In this document: piece by piece, positions 1 through 8,819 of the stretch | How the letters are laid out: each line of letters starts with the position of its first letter | How positions within the stretch are numbered: the stretch's first letter is position 1 | Origin: Mucilaginibacter sp. | GTDB lineage: Bacteria > Bacteroidota > Bacteroidia > Sphingobacteriales > Sphingobacteriaceae | Direction of reading: 5' to 3' | DNA length: 64,000 nt | Assembly (NCBI RefSeq): GCF_028288185.1 | Contig: NZ_JAQBOF010000031.1 | Coordinates: 62,001-126,000, forward strand | Position numbers and translations under genes: made by a program | The notes under the pieces: generated by a model | What the model saw: only the letters and a program-made list of their open reading frames with translations | Database searches by the model: none | What the model was told of the DNA's origin: nothing

Positions 1-249
1 GGTAGCTCTAACAGAAATTGCCAGTACTACAAATAACACCGGTAACAATATACCCAGCGCTGCAAAGTTAAAAATGGGTGCAGCTTGCAGATTGGTTAAG
101 TGTGGTTTAAATATTAACCAGGTTAATAAAATAGCGGTACTATAATTCCAGGTTATTGCTTGCAGCACATCAACATGATAGCGCTTGGCCAGCTTTAACA
201 TGACAGACACAATTACGCTGCAACAGATGCTGAGTAAAACGTATAGCAT
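1..249 (-). CDS. DMT/EamA-type transporter, N-terminal fragment
   Basis: Partial gene running off the left edge; 83 codons are visible from an ATG at 249. The translation begins MLYVLLSICCSVIVS and continues with alternating hydrophobic stretches, and contains a charged KLAKRYHVD loop followed by QAITWNYSTA. That pattern is the first two to three membrane helices of a drug/metabolite (EamA-like) exporter. It starts only 6 bases after the ribD stop on the same strand, so it is probably co-transcribed with ribD. The substrate cannot be told. Family assignment is inferred from hydrophobicity and the N-terminal pattern only. Confidence 0.6.
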   Translation of the reverse strand, partial: MLYVLLSICCSVIVSVMLKLAKRYHVDVLQAITWNYSTAILLTWLIFKPHLTNLQAAPIFNFAALGILLPVLFVVLAISVRAT

Positions 250-255
250 TGGCTA

Positions 256-1302
256 TTATTTATTATATAAAATAAGCAGGTGGTCTTTTCCTGACGGAAT
301 TTCTTCGGCAATAATACCGTTAATTTTTGGTGCTTTTATGCCCTTTGCTAAAGTAGTGTTGCCGGTAAATATGCGGGCCTCGTCCCACAGGCCAGCTTCG
401 ATAAAGCTATTCAGCGTATAAGCGCCGCCCTCAATAATAATTGATTGTATATCTTGAAGGTACAATTGGTATAAAATATATTGCGGCACGTAACGATCAA
501 AGTCTTCTAAGGCGATGTATTTATTCTTACCGTCTATAGCTGTTTTAACTTCGTTAAATATCAGCGTTTCAACAGATTGGTCAAATACCTTTAGGTTGTT
601 TTTTAGTTCAAGCCTTCTATCAATAACAATACGTTTGGGATTTTTGCCCTCACCATAGCGTACGTTTAATTGTGGGTTGTCGGCAAGTACCGTGTTCTTT
701 CCTACCAAAATTGCATCTTCCTGGCCCCGCCATTGGTGTACCAGCTTGCGCGATTCTAATCCGGTTATCCAGTGCTGCGTATTATCATTCGGTGCAAAAA
801 AACCATCAGCTGTTTGCGCCCATTTTAATATGATATAGGGGCGATGCTGTTGTACCCTGGTAAAAAAGCGGCGGTTAAGCCATTTGCACTCATCCTCCAA
901 AACACCAACCACAACCTCAATACCGGCGTCTTTTAACTTTTCAATGCCCTTACCATCTACCTGGTCAAACGGATCGCGGCAGCCGACAACTACTTTGGGT
1001 ATGCGGTGTTTGATAATCAAATCAGCACAGGGCGGTGTTTTGCCGTAGTGCGCGCAGGGTTCTAACGAGACATAGATGGTAGCTTGTTTAAGCAGTTCAT
1101 CAGCATTATCAAAATTGGCAAGCACCTGGTTTACCGCGTTTACTTCGGCGTGAGCCTGCCCGTATTGCCGATGGTAGCCCTCACCTATTATTTTGCCTTC
1201 ATGCACAATTACAGCGCCAACCATAGGGTTAGGGCTAACTTTACCCATACCCAAAGCGGCAAGGTCCATGCAACGCTGCATATATATTTTGTGATTGGGC
1301 AT
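256..1302 (-). CDS. ribD: RibD, bifunctional riboflavin biosynthesis deaminase/reductase
   Basis: 348 residues, the usual size for RibD. It catalyses deamination of the GTP-derived pyrimidine and then reduction of the ribosyl side chain, the second and third steps of riboflavin synthesis in the cytosol. The N-terminal cytidine-deaminase-like domain shows the zinc site H51-A-E53 with C83 and C92 in PCAHYGKTPPC. The C-terminal half is the HTP-reductase (RibD_C) domain with an IIIEGGAY motif. It is divergent from prmC (60-base gap) and followed 6 bases later by a membrane transporter. No other rib genes are in view and no FMN riboswitch was seen upstream. Confidence 0.95.
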   Translation of the reverse strand: MPNHKIYMQRCMDLAALGMGKVSPNPMVGAVIVHEGKIIGEGYHRQYGQAHAEVNAVNQVLANFDNADELLKQATIYVSLEPCAHYGKTPPCADLIIKHRIPKVVVGCRDPFDQVDGKGIEKLKDAGIEVVVGVLEDECKWLNRRFFTRVQQHRPYIILKWAQTADGFFAPNDNTQHWITGLESRKLVHQWRGQEDAILVGKNTVLADNPQLNVRYGEGKNPKRIVIDRRLELKNNLKVFDQSVETLIFNEVKTAIDGKNKYIALEDFDRYVPQYILYQLYLQDIQSIIIEGGAYTLNSFIEAGLWDEARIFTGNTTLAKGIKAPKINGIIAEEIPSGKDHLLILYNK

Positions 1303-1362
1303 GTGACAAAGATAGCGATTAGTGCTTTACAGATTAGTGTTCAAATACCTAACTTCGCTGCG

Positions 1363-2229
1363 ATGAAAACCATTAAAGGGGTATTTACTATTTTTAAGCA
1401 AAACCTTGCAGCAATATACGATGCGCAGGAAACCGAGGCTATTACTTTAATGGTTTTAACAGAGATACTCAACTCATCAAAGGCTACTATCAAGGCTTTT
1501 CCTGAGAATGAGCTAACCCTAACTCAACAGGAAGAAGCAAACAACATACTAACCCAACTTAAAACCGGCAAACCATTACAATACGCTTTAGGCTATGCCG
1601 AGTTTTATGGCTTAAAATACTTGGTTAACCCCTCGGTACTGATACCTCGGTCCGAGACAGAAGAGTTGGTGCAGTGGGCGTTGGAATCGGTGGCGGGGGG
1701 CGGGGGGCCTGGCTCGGGATTGAATATATTAGATATTGGTACAGGTAGTGGCTGCATCGCCATTAGCTTAAAAAAGAATTTGCCTGCGGCCAATGTTTCG
1801 GCAATTGATATATCTGCAGATGCCTTGCAAACAGCTAAAGAAAACGCCAAGTTAAATGAGGTTGACATAAACTTTATTGAAGCGGATATTCTAAATATTA
1901 AATCCGAAATCGAAATTCCGAAATCCGAAATCATTATCTCCAATCCTCCTTACGTTACCCTGCTCGATAAAACGCAAATGCATACCAACGTAACCAATTT
2001 TGAGCCGCACGCCGCTTTGTTTGTCCCGGAGGATGATCCGTTGTTGTTTTATAAAGCTATAGCTGATTTTGCGGTGGGTAACCTGGAGAAAGATGGTTTA
2101 TTATTTTTTGAGATCAATGAGAGTTTGGGTAAAGAAACTGTAGCGCTTTTGGAAAGTAAAGGGTTTAAAGATGTAGAGTTACGGAAGGATATGAGTGGTA
2201 GGGATAGGATGATAAGAACTACGAAATAA
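1363..2229 (+). CDS. prmC: PrmC, release factor glutamine methyltransferase
   Basis: The start chosen is the ATG at 1363 (MKTIKGVF), giving 288 residues; the frame is open further upstream but that part lies antisense to ribD. The enzyme methylates the GGQ glutamine of peptide release factors using S-adenosylmethionine. The SAM loop DIGTGSG lies near residues 124-130 and the catalytic NPPY motif at 194-197. Two segments look inserted: a glycine-rich stretch around residues 109-119 just before the SAM loop, and a repetitive KSEIEIPKSEI stretch around 180-190 just before NPPY. Both lie in loops and keep the frame. Confidence 0.93.
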   Translation: MKTIKGVFTIFKQNLAAIYDAQETEAITLMVLTEILNSSKATIKAFPENELTLTQQEEANNILTQLKTGKPLQYALGYAEFYGLKYLVNPSVLIPRSETEELVQWALESVAGGGGPGSGLNILDIGTGSGCIAISLKKNLPAANVSAIDISADALQTAKENAKLNEVDINFIEADILNIKSEIEIPKSEIIISNPPYVTLLDKTQMHTNVTNFEPHAALFVPEDDPLLFYKAIADFAVGNLEKDGLLFFEINESLGKETVALLESKGFKDVELRKDMSGRDRMIRTTK

Positions 2230-2235
2230 GGTGGC

Positions 2236-2296
2236 AGAATGCTGCGCGTAAAGGCCCTCACTCATGCTTCGAGTACCTCAGCATGACAGCCACGCT
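2236..2296. repeat. Degenerate palindromic repeat, GIY-YIG-flanking family
   Basis: Intergenic DNA between prmC and xerD. It contains a run resembling one half of the repeat at 52628-52701: AAAGGCC, then a GCTTCGAGTACCTCAG-like stretch, then ATGACAGCC. Several mismatches suggest an old, decayed copy. It lies between convergent genes. Confidence 0.4.
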
Positions 2297-2311
2297 TGTG
2301 ACTGTTGTAAC

Positions 2312-3211
2312 CTAATTCCTAGGATGAAACTGAATAATCGTCCCCTTCAAATATTCCCTATCCAAATGGGTATAGATCTCTGTAGTAGTAATACTTTCAT
2401 GCCCCAGCATTTCTTGTACGGCTCTTAAATCGGCACCCCCCTCTACCAAATGCGTAGCAAACGAATGTCTGAAAGTGTGCGGACTAATCGTCTTTTTCAA
2501 CCCCACCAATGCTGCCAATTGTTTGATGACCATAAAAATATAAACCCGGCTTAACCTTGTGCCGCGGCGGTTCAGGAAAACGTAATCTTCCTCGCCTTTT
2601 TTAATGGGAGTATGTACACGCACCTGCTCTATCCATATTTTAAGCGCTTTAACTGCCGAGCCGCCTATGGGTACTAACCGCTCTTTACTGCCTTTGCCAA
2701 ATACTTTTATAAATTCAATATCGAGGTAAAGGTTAGATAATTTAAGCTCTGTTAGTTCTGATACCCGTAAGCCACAACCATATAAAGTTTCCAGGATAGC
2801 TTTGTTGCGGGCGCCTTCAGGTTTGGATAAGTCTATGGCATCTATCAGTTTATTAATATCCTCATAACTTAGTGTATCCGGTAGTTTGCGGGTTATTTTG
2901 GGCGATTCCAACAGTTCAGACGGATCGCTTTTTATCATATCCTCCATCAGCATATATTTATAAAATGCTTTTACGCCTGATAGTATGCGTGCTTGTGATG
3001 ATGGGATCATGCCCAGCTCATTTACCCAGGTAATAAAACTGCGCAGATCGGCCAGGACAATATTTTCGGGGTTTATTTTTGGATCTCGTGTTTCGGTATA
3101 TTCATATAACCGCTCAATATCACGGGTATAAGCCTCGATGGAATTGGCCGAAAGAGATTTTTCGAGTTTTAAATACGCTTGAAAACCTTTTATTGCTGAT
3201 CGCCAGTCCAA
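2312..3211 (-). CDS. xerD: XerD-type tyrosine recombinase
   Basis: 299 residues, the size of chromosomal XerC/XerD. An N-terminal SAM-like core-binding domain (about 1-105) precedes the catalytic domain with R149 (CGLRVSEL), K173 (GKGSKER), H245 and R248 (HTFRH), H271 and the nucleophile Y280 (TTTEIYTH). It resolves chromosome dimers at dif with a partner recombinase and FtsK. The start is TTG at 3211, chosen because it gives the normal family length and no ATG lies nearby upstream. Its place in a housekeeping neighbourhood, with no integron or transposon ends, favours XerD over a mobile integrase. XerC remains possible. Confidence 0.88.
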   Translation of the reverse strand: MDWRSAIKGFQAYLKLEKSLSANSIEAYTRDIERLYEYTETRDPKINPENIVLADLRSFITWVNELGMIPSSQARILSGVKAFYKYMLMEDMIKSDPSELLESPKITRKLPDTLSYEDINKLIDAIDLSKPEGARNKAILETLYGCGLRVSELTELKLSNLYLDIEFIKVFGKGSKERLVPIGGSAVKALKIWIEQVRVHTPIKKGEEDYVFLNRRGTRLSRVYIFMVIKQLAALVGLKKTISPHTFRHSFATHLVEGGADLRAVQEMLGHESITTTEIYTHLDREYLKGTIIQFHPRN

Positions 3212-3251
3212 TTGATTTTAGTTTTAATGTTTTATACCTAAGTTTGAACTA

Positions 3252-3671
3252 ATGAATATACAAATTATTAATGGCCCAAATTTAAACTTACTGGGCGTAC
3301 GCGAGAAATCTATTTATGGCGATAGCAGCTTTGAAACTTATTTTGCTGAGTTACAGGCCCGTTATACAAACATAATTCTTACCTACTATCAAAGTAACGT
3401 AGAGGGCGAAATTATAAACAAGCTCCATGAAGTTGGCTTTAGTTATGATGGCATTGTACTAAACGCCGGCGCATACACCCATACCTCTGTTGCCATTGCC
3501 GATGCTATCGCGGGTATTAAAACCCCGGTTATTGAGGTACATATATCAAACGTTTACAAGCGCGAAGAATTTAGGCATCATAGCATGCTGGCCGCCAGCT
3601 GCAAAGGTATTATAGCCGGTTTCGGGCTGGATAGCTACCGATTAGCTATTGAGAATTTGATAGTTAAGTAA
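3252..3671 (+). CDS. aroQ: Type II 3-dehydroquinate dehydratase
   Basis: 139 residues, typical of the small dodecameric type II enzyme that converts 3-dehydroquinate to 3-dehydroshikimate in the shikimate pathway. Visible motifs are NGPNLNLLG near the N-terminus, the catalytic tyrosine Y22 in REKSIYG, NAGAYTHTS (71-79) and the catalytic histidine H97 in EVHISN, followed by the arginine-containing FRHHS loop. It is divergent from xerD with a 40-base gap. The gene is full length. Confidence 0.96.
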   Translation: MNIQIINGPNLNLLGVREKSIYGDSSFETYFAELQARYTNIILTYYQSNVEGEIINKLHEVGFSYDGIVLNAGAYTHTSVAIADAIAGIKTPVIEVHISNVYKREEFRHHSMLAASCKGIIAGFGLDSYRLAIENLIVK

Positions 3672-3757
3672 AACTTTTTTGGTTGTAATTTGTCTCTACG
3701 ATGCCAGCCACGAATACGATACCCCGAATGACAAAAGCGGTTACTTACCCCTATTAG

Positions 3758-6256
3758 ATGCAAAGAATATTAAAGCTTAGTTTATTAATAATTATCGCGC
3801 TTTCCATTTTCAGGCAGGATGGATATGCACAGGATAAAAATTCCGTTGTACTGTCGCTAGGCAAAAAGCAACGTAAGGCGATGCACACCCGCGACTCGGT
3901 ATTACATAGCTTTAACGGTGCCGATACATCTGTTGATAATCTGCTACAAAAATTAGAGCAATACAACACTACTTTTAACCAGATAAAAAATAATTTATCG
4001 GACGGATTAGATACAGCCGATATCAGCGACAAAATACCATCAATCCTAAGAAGGATCAATAAAATAAAAGAACAGGCTAACACCCATAAGGCTAGTACGC
4101 TAAGATATCTTTTTGTTTTAAGAGATGATCTTGACCATATACAGGTGCAATTGAAAGGCTGGGAAAGCGACCTGGACGCAATTAATGATAAATTGGTCCA
4201 GAACCAAAAAGACTTGGTAAAGTTTACTAAAGATCTGCTGCTGTTAAAAAATATACCATCTGACAGTGTATTGCGTATACGTTTTTTTGAACGGCGGAAA
4301 GAAGTGATCTTGTTATGGACCACAACAGACGCTATCAACCGACGCAATTTGTTTAAGATCAATTTCCTGCAAAACCGTGTAGATGTTGCCAATGCCAATG
4401 TTTTAGATGAAACAGATGTAATAGACGGAAAAGTCAAGCATTTTGCAGAGCGTGCATTCCAGGGCGAATTTGGCTATATATGGAATATTGACCCTGCCTA
4501 TAATAACATTAATTCTTCGTTAATCGGCACTGTTAAATTAAACAACACACAGCTTTATTATTTTTTAAAAAAAGAAACCACTACGCATTTTATAAGCCTG
4601 GTGTTTATGGTATTATTTGTGGGTTGGATAGTTTACAACCGCGAAAAAACCAAGCGCGAAAGTGAAACCCCTGAGATAATTTTTAGCCAGGCAAATTATA
4701 TCTACAAATATCCTATAATAGCATCACTACTGGTACCTATTGCCATTATCCCTTATTTTTATGACCATCCACCGGTAATATTTTTAGAGGGCTTTTTTAT
4801 AACATCATTAATACTGGTGTTACTACTGGTTAAAAAAAACTTGCATCCAAATCTATTTAATGCATTGCGGCAATTGTTTTTTGTCACCCTGATTTACAGC
4901 GCAAGTAACCTGTTGATACAGATCACCAATTTAGACCGGTTTGTTATTTTGTTTTTAACTATTACGTCGACAATAATTGGTTATCGATTTAATAAAAAAG
5001 TAAATACTACCCCAGCCGATTACCCCAAAAACACCGGATTTGCATTGAAAATATTTATCGGTTTGCAAGTGCTGGCTTTAATATGCGATATATCGGGCAG
5101 GTTTAGTTTAGCCAAAATAATTGCCATAACGGCAACCTATAACTTATGGTTCTTTATTAGCCTCTACTTTGTTGTGGAGATACTAACCCAAGGATTATTA
5201 CTGCAATTTCAAGCTAAAAAAAGCACAGAAGAAAGCGTTGTTAGCTGGGTAGATCATAATCTTTTACAAGTAAAATTCAGGAAAATATTGAATGTGCTTG
5301 CCACTTTGTTGTGGTTATTTTTCTTGTTCCAGAATTTAAATATTGATGATACCGCAACAGATTATGTGACTGATATTTTAATTGAATCGCATAAAGTGGG
5401 CGGTTCGTCATTTACGTTTGGTGGGTTTGTGATTTTTATTGCGGTTATATGGTTATCATCCGTACTATCAAAAATAGTTAGCTATTTTTATGATATTTCA
5501 GTACAACGGGCTGCGGATATTGACGCGCTGAAAAAGAAAAACCGCACCTCTACTCTGTTGATCAGGATAGGTGTGTTTACAATAGGATTTTTCCTGGCTG
5601 TATTTGCTTCAAATTTCCCGCTGGATAAGATAACTATCATCATTAGCGCATTTGGTATTGGCATTGGCTTTGGCCTGCAAAATATTGTAAACAACCTGGT
5701 ATCGGGCTTGATACTGGCTTTTGAGAAACCGATACAGATAGGCGACATAATTGAAGTGGACAACCGGTCGGGTACTATAAAAGAAATTGGCATACGTTCC
5801 AGTAAACTGGCTACCAGTGATGGCGCCGAGGTTATTATACCTAACGGCGACCTGATATCGCACCACGTAGTTAACTGGACGTTGAGCAATGATAACCGCC
5901 GTATAGAGATAATGATTAGTGTTGCTTATGGCTCTGATATTACGAAGGTTAAAAACCTATTAAAAGACATTCTTAACGCCCGTAAGGATATTATGCCCGA
6001 ACCTGAACCGCTAGTTTTCCTGCATAATTTAAACGAAAGCTCGGTTGATTTTAGGGTATTATTCTGGGCTGATGATATTACGCACTGGCTGGAATTAAAG
6101 AGTCATGTGTTAAGCGATATTTATACCGTATTTTATAAAGAGGGTATTGAGATGGCTTTCCCAAGGCAGGAAGTGAACTTTAGATTACCGGAAGGGAAAG
6201 ATTTTAACGTTAATGATTTAACACCACCGGTTAATCCTGACAATAAAATTAATTAA
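3758..6256 (+). CDS. Large MscS-family mechanosensitive channel
   Basis: 832 residues. It begins with a signal peptide (LSLLIIIALSIF...YAQ), followed by a periplasmic, partly coiled-coil region (about 25-270), then about ten membrane segments. The pore-lining helix and upper beta domain are near residues 625-690, with GIGIGFGLQNIVNNLVSG and FEKPIQIGDIIEV. This is the MscK/YbdG-like long architecture: an MscS core behind extra helices and a periplasmic sensor region. It is predicted to release solutes during osmotic downshock. The last four bases overlap the end of the convergent GT2 gene. Confidence 0.9.
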   Translation: MQRILKLSLLIIIALSIFRQDGYAQDKNSVVLSLGKKQRKAMHTRDSVLHSFNGADTSVDNLLQKLEQYNTTFNQIKNNLSDGLDTADISDKIPSILRRINKIKEQANTHKASTLRYLFVLRDDLDHIQVQLKGWESDLDAINDKLVQNQKDLVKFTKDLLLLKNIPSDSVLRIRFFERRKEVILLWTTTDAINRRNLFKINFLQNRVDVANANVLDETDVIDGKVKHFAERAFQGEFGYIWNIDPAYNNINSSLIGTVKLNNTQLYYFLKKETTTHFISLVFMVLFVGWIVYNREKTKRESETPEIIFSQANYIYKYPIIASLLVPIAIIPYFYDHPPVIFLEGFFITSLILVLLLVKKNLHPNLFNALRQLFFVTLIYSASNLLIQITNLDRFVILFLTITSTIIGYRFNKKVNTTPADYPKNTGFALKIFIGLQVLALICDISGRFSLAKIIAITATYNLWFFISLYFVVEILTQGLLLQFQAKKSTEESVVSWVDHNLLQVKFRKILNVLATLLWLFFLFQNLNIDDTATDYVTDILIESHKVGGSSFTFGGFVIFIAVIWLSSVLSKIVSYFYDISVQRAADIDALKKKNRTSTLLIRIGVFTIGFFLAVFASNFPLDKITIIISAFGIGIGFGLQNIVNNLVSGLILAFEKPIQIGDIIEVDNRSGTIKEIGIRSSKLATSDGAEVIIPNGDLISHHVVNWTLSNDNRRIEIMISVAYGSDITKVKNLLKDILNARKDIMPEPEPLVFLHNLNESSVDFRVLFWADDITHWLELKSHVLSDIYTVFYKEGIEMAFPRQEVNFRLPEGKDFNVNDLTPPVNPDNKIN

Positions 6257-7293
6257 TAAAACCGCTTGGTATCCAGATTAGTAAACTTTCTTAGTTTCTT
6301 TACAAAGAAGGCCCACATAATGCTGCCGTGATACATGCCGGTTAGTTTAGGATTATATTTTTTTAATTCAGAACTTGAGGCATGGCTCCCCTTCTCAAAA
6401 ATATGGCGGATAAAATATTGATGCGCGCGGCTAACGGCCCAGGCGTCTTTGCGTTTACCTTCGGTTAAAAAGCGTAGCAGTGCTGCAAAATCAAGCACGT
6501 AACGGAACATGATCACAATAAAACCTTTCCAAAACGGCAGGTTTTTTTTGATGAGTAAAAGATTGTTCCTGAAATTTAAATAGGTTTTAAACGGATTTTC
6601 AGTAGTCAACGTGCCACCACCTAAATGGAATATTTCTGATTGGGCGCAGTACATTACTTTGTAGCCGCTGTTCTTTAATCGCCAGCAAAGATCTATTTCT
6701 TCCATGTGCGCAAAAAAGCGTTCATCAAAACCTTCGGCTTCATCCCAATATTTCTTTTTGATGAACATGGATGCACCCGATGCCCAAAACACCTCGCCCG
6801 ATTGCTCATACTGGCCTTGATCCTGCTCTATCTCATTAACAATGCGCCCACGGCAAAACGGGTAGCCAAAACTATCAATAAAACCACCCGCGGCACCTGC
6901 ATGCTCAAAGCTATCCTTTTGGTTATAGGCTTTTATTTTAGGCGCGGAAACGGCAATTAATGGATCGCTCTCCATTAAAGATATTACGGGCTCAATCCAT
7001 CCGGGGTTAACTTCAACGTCCGAATTTAAAAGGATATAATAATCAGCCTCCACCTGTGCCAATACGCGATTGTAACCACCTGTAAAGCCATAGTTAGCAT
7101 CGTTTTTAATAATACGGATAGTTGGGTAGTTTGCTTTAATAAAGTCGACAGAATCATCAGTCGAGGCATTATCGCCCACTACAATATCTAAATTGGGCCA
7201 AACAGAACTTAATACCGATGGCAAAAACTGACGCAGGTGCTTAACCCCGTTCCAGTTTAAAATTACAATAGCAACTTTAGGATGCGTGTTCAT
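6253..7293 (-). CDS. Family 2 glycosyltransferase
   Basis: 346 residues. The N-terminal GT-A domain opens with VAIVILNWNG, followed by VVGDNASTDDSVDF and the metal-binding LLNSDVEVNP. The C-terminal region has EIDLCWRLKNSGYKV and a hydrophobic stretch, as in rhamnosyltransferase-like GT2 enzymes that build cell-surface polysaccharide or O-antigen. Its ATG shares one base with the stop codon of the upstream acyltransferase (TAATG), so the two are translationally coupled. The sugar donor and acceptor are not evident. Confidence 0.88.
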   Translation of the reverse strand: MNTHPKVAIVILNWNGVKHLRQFLPSVLSSVWPNLDIVVGDNASTDDSVDFIKANYPTIRIIKNDANYGFTGGYNRVLAQVEADYYILLNSDVEVNPGWIEPVISLMESDPLIAVSAPKIKAYNQKDSFEHAGAAGGFIDSFGYPFCRGRIVNEIEQDQGQYEQSGEVFWASGASMFIKKKYWDEAEGFDERFFAHMEEIDLCWRLKNSGYKVMYCAQSEIFHLGGGTLTTENPFKTYLNFRNNLLLIKKNLPFWKGFIVIMFRYVLDFAALLRFLTEGKRKDAWAVSRAHQYFIRHIFEKGSHASSSELKKYNPKLTGMYHGSIMWAFFVKKLRKFTNLDTKRFY

Positions 7294-8168
7294 TAATTTA
7301 CATCCTCGGGTTTAAATTTCCATCTGCGGTGCGACCATAGCCAGTATTGCGGTTCTTTTTTTATCAAGGCATCTAAATATTTAACATGTGCTTCTGTAAT
7401 TTCGTACTCGGCACTCTCTTTAGCGTTTTCAACCAATGGCACTATGGTGTAGGTATAATAGCCGCGTTTAACGCGTTTCATATCATAAAATATAACTGCC
7501 GAGTCTATTAATCTAGCAATCTTCTCGATCCCTAAAAATACAGCAGTTGGTTGGTTTAAAAAATCAGTAAAATAATTACTTTGCTCGCGTACCGGGGTTT
7601 GGTCGCCGGCAAAAACGGTTACGGTAAACTCGTTTTTATGAGCAACCATGGTTCGTAAAGTTTGTTTCATGGCCACTGCAACTGCCCCAAAACGCGACCT
7701 GATCTTAATGAAAAAATTATCGTAAACATCATCAGTTAAAGGTTTGTAAATTACAAATAACCGGGTATCAATACTAAATTCCATACCCGCCCACTCCCAA
7801 TTACAGTAATGGCCGGCGACAGCAGTAACGCTTTTACCTGCTGCCTGATAATTTTGCACAACTTCGGGGTTAGTACAAATCACCCGGCGCTGCATTTCGG
7901 CTTTTGATATGGTGATCATTTTTATAGTTTCAACTATCAGATCGGCCAGGTATTTAAAGTATTTTTTTTCGATATCGGCACGCTCTGCTACTAATTTTTC
8001 GGGGAAAGCATTTTGTAAGTTTTCCTGCACAACCTTGCGCCTATAACCAACTATGTAGTAAAGAATAACGAATAAGAAATCGGAAATTAAGTACAAAATC
8101 CAAAAGGGTAATAAAGAAATTAGGTACAAAAAGAAGATACCTAATCTTGAAAGCCCTTTTTTTATCAT
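7293..8168 (-). CDS. LpxL/HtrB-type lysophospholipid/lipid A acyltransferase
   Basis: 291 residues with an N-terminal membrane anchor (IFFLYLISLLPFWILYLI). The acyltransferase motif AGHYCNWEWAG carries the H-x4-E catalytic pair of the LpxL/LpxM family. FAGDQTP corresponds to the later conserved block. Such enzymes add a secondary acyl chain to lipid A at the inner membrane. It is coupled to the GT2 gene by a TAATG overlap, which suggests joint work on the outer-membrane glycolipid. The exact acyl donor is unknown, and an ornithine-lipid or phospholipid substrate cannot be ruled out. Confidence 0.85.
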   Translation of the reverse strand: MIKKGLSRLGIFFLYLISLLPFWILYLISDFLFVILYYIVGYRRKVVQENLQNAFPEKLVAERADIEKKYFKYLADLIVETIKMITISKAEMQRRVICTNPEVVQNYQAAGKSVTAVAGHYCNWEWAGMEFSIDTRLFVIYKPLTDDVYDNFFIKIRSRFGAVAVAMKQTLRTMVAHKNEFTVTVFAGDQTPVREQSNYFTDFLNQPTAVFLGIEKIARLIDSAVIFYDMKRVKRGYYTYTIVPLVENAKESAEYEITEAHVKYLDALIKKEPQYWLWSHRRWKFKPEDVN

Positions 8169-8207
8169 TATTTTCGTTGAGTTTTATCTGCAAACATAAT
8201 AAAATAT

Positions 8208-8819
8208 ATGATTGAAAAAGGCGCTGTATTACCCATGTTCTACCTTCCGCCAGTGGCTTATTTTACAAACCTTAACGCCCACAAGCCTGATATACTGATA
8301 GAAAGCCATGAACATTTCCCCAAACAAACCTACCGTAACCGGGCAAATATTTGTTCGCCTGATGGTATGCTGTCGCTTACTGTGCCTGTAGTTAAGGGAT
8401 CAAAAATGCATACCAACGTAAAAGATGTAAAAATAAGTTATGATTTTAAATGGCAGCGCAGCCATTGGATGGGTTTAGAAACTTGTTATCGCCGGTCGGC
8501 TTATTTTGAATATTATGAGGATGATTTTGCGCCATTCTATAAAAAGCAATTTACTTATCTATTTGATTATAATGAGCAATTGCTGCAAATGCTGTTAAAA
8601 TTCATTAAGATACAATTGCCGCTGCAATACACCGAAGCTTATGAGGCCGAATATCCAACACTAAATGATTATCGTGATGCCATCAGCACGAAAAAGGAAT
8701 ATCAATTTGAACAAAAGCCCTACTTTCAGGTTTTTGAAGAGCGTAACGGATTTATTAAAAACCTGAGCATTGTTGACCTGTTATTTAACCAGGGCCCGCA
8801 AACCATAAATTATTTATAA
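8208..8819 (+). CDS. WbqC family protein
   Basis: 203 residues matching the WbqC-like family: PMFYLPPVAYF near the start, then HFPKQTYRNRANICSPDG, LTVPV and WQRSHWMGLETCYRRSAYFEYYEDDF. Family members occur in O-antigen and polysaccharide loci, but their reaction is poorly defined. It is divergent from the acyltransferase (39-base gap) and overlaps corA by one base (TAATG), so it is probably co-expressed with corA. It has no signal peptide and is therefore cytoplasmic. Confidence 0.85.
   Translation: MIEKGAVLPMFYLPPVAYFTNLNAHKPDILIESHEHFPKQTYRNRANICSPDGMLSLTVPVVKGSKMHTNVKDVKISYDFKWQRSHWMGLETCYRRSAYFEYYEDDFAPFYKKQFTYLFDYNEQLLQMLLKFIKIQLPLQYTEAYEAEYPTLNDYRDAISTKKEYQFEQKPYFQVFEERNGFIKNLSIVDLLFNQGPQTINYL

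Noticed and set aside
1084..1362. 93-residue N-terminal extension of prmC
   Set aside because: It lies antisense to ribD and has no family resemblance; the ATG at 1363 gives normal PrmC length.
2312..3211. Integrase of a mobile element
   Set aside because: Length, motifs and housekeeping neighbours fit chromosomal XerD; no attachment sites or cargo were seen.
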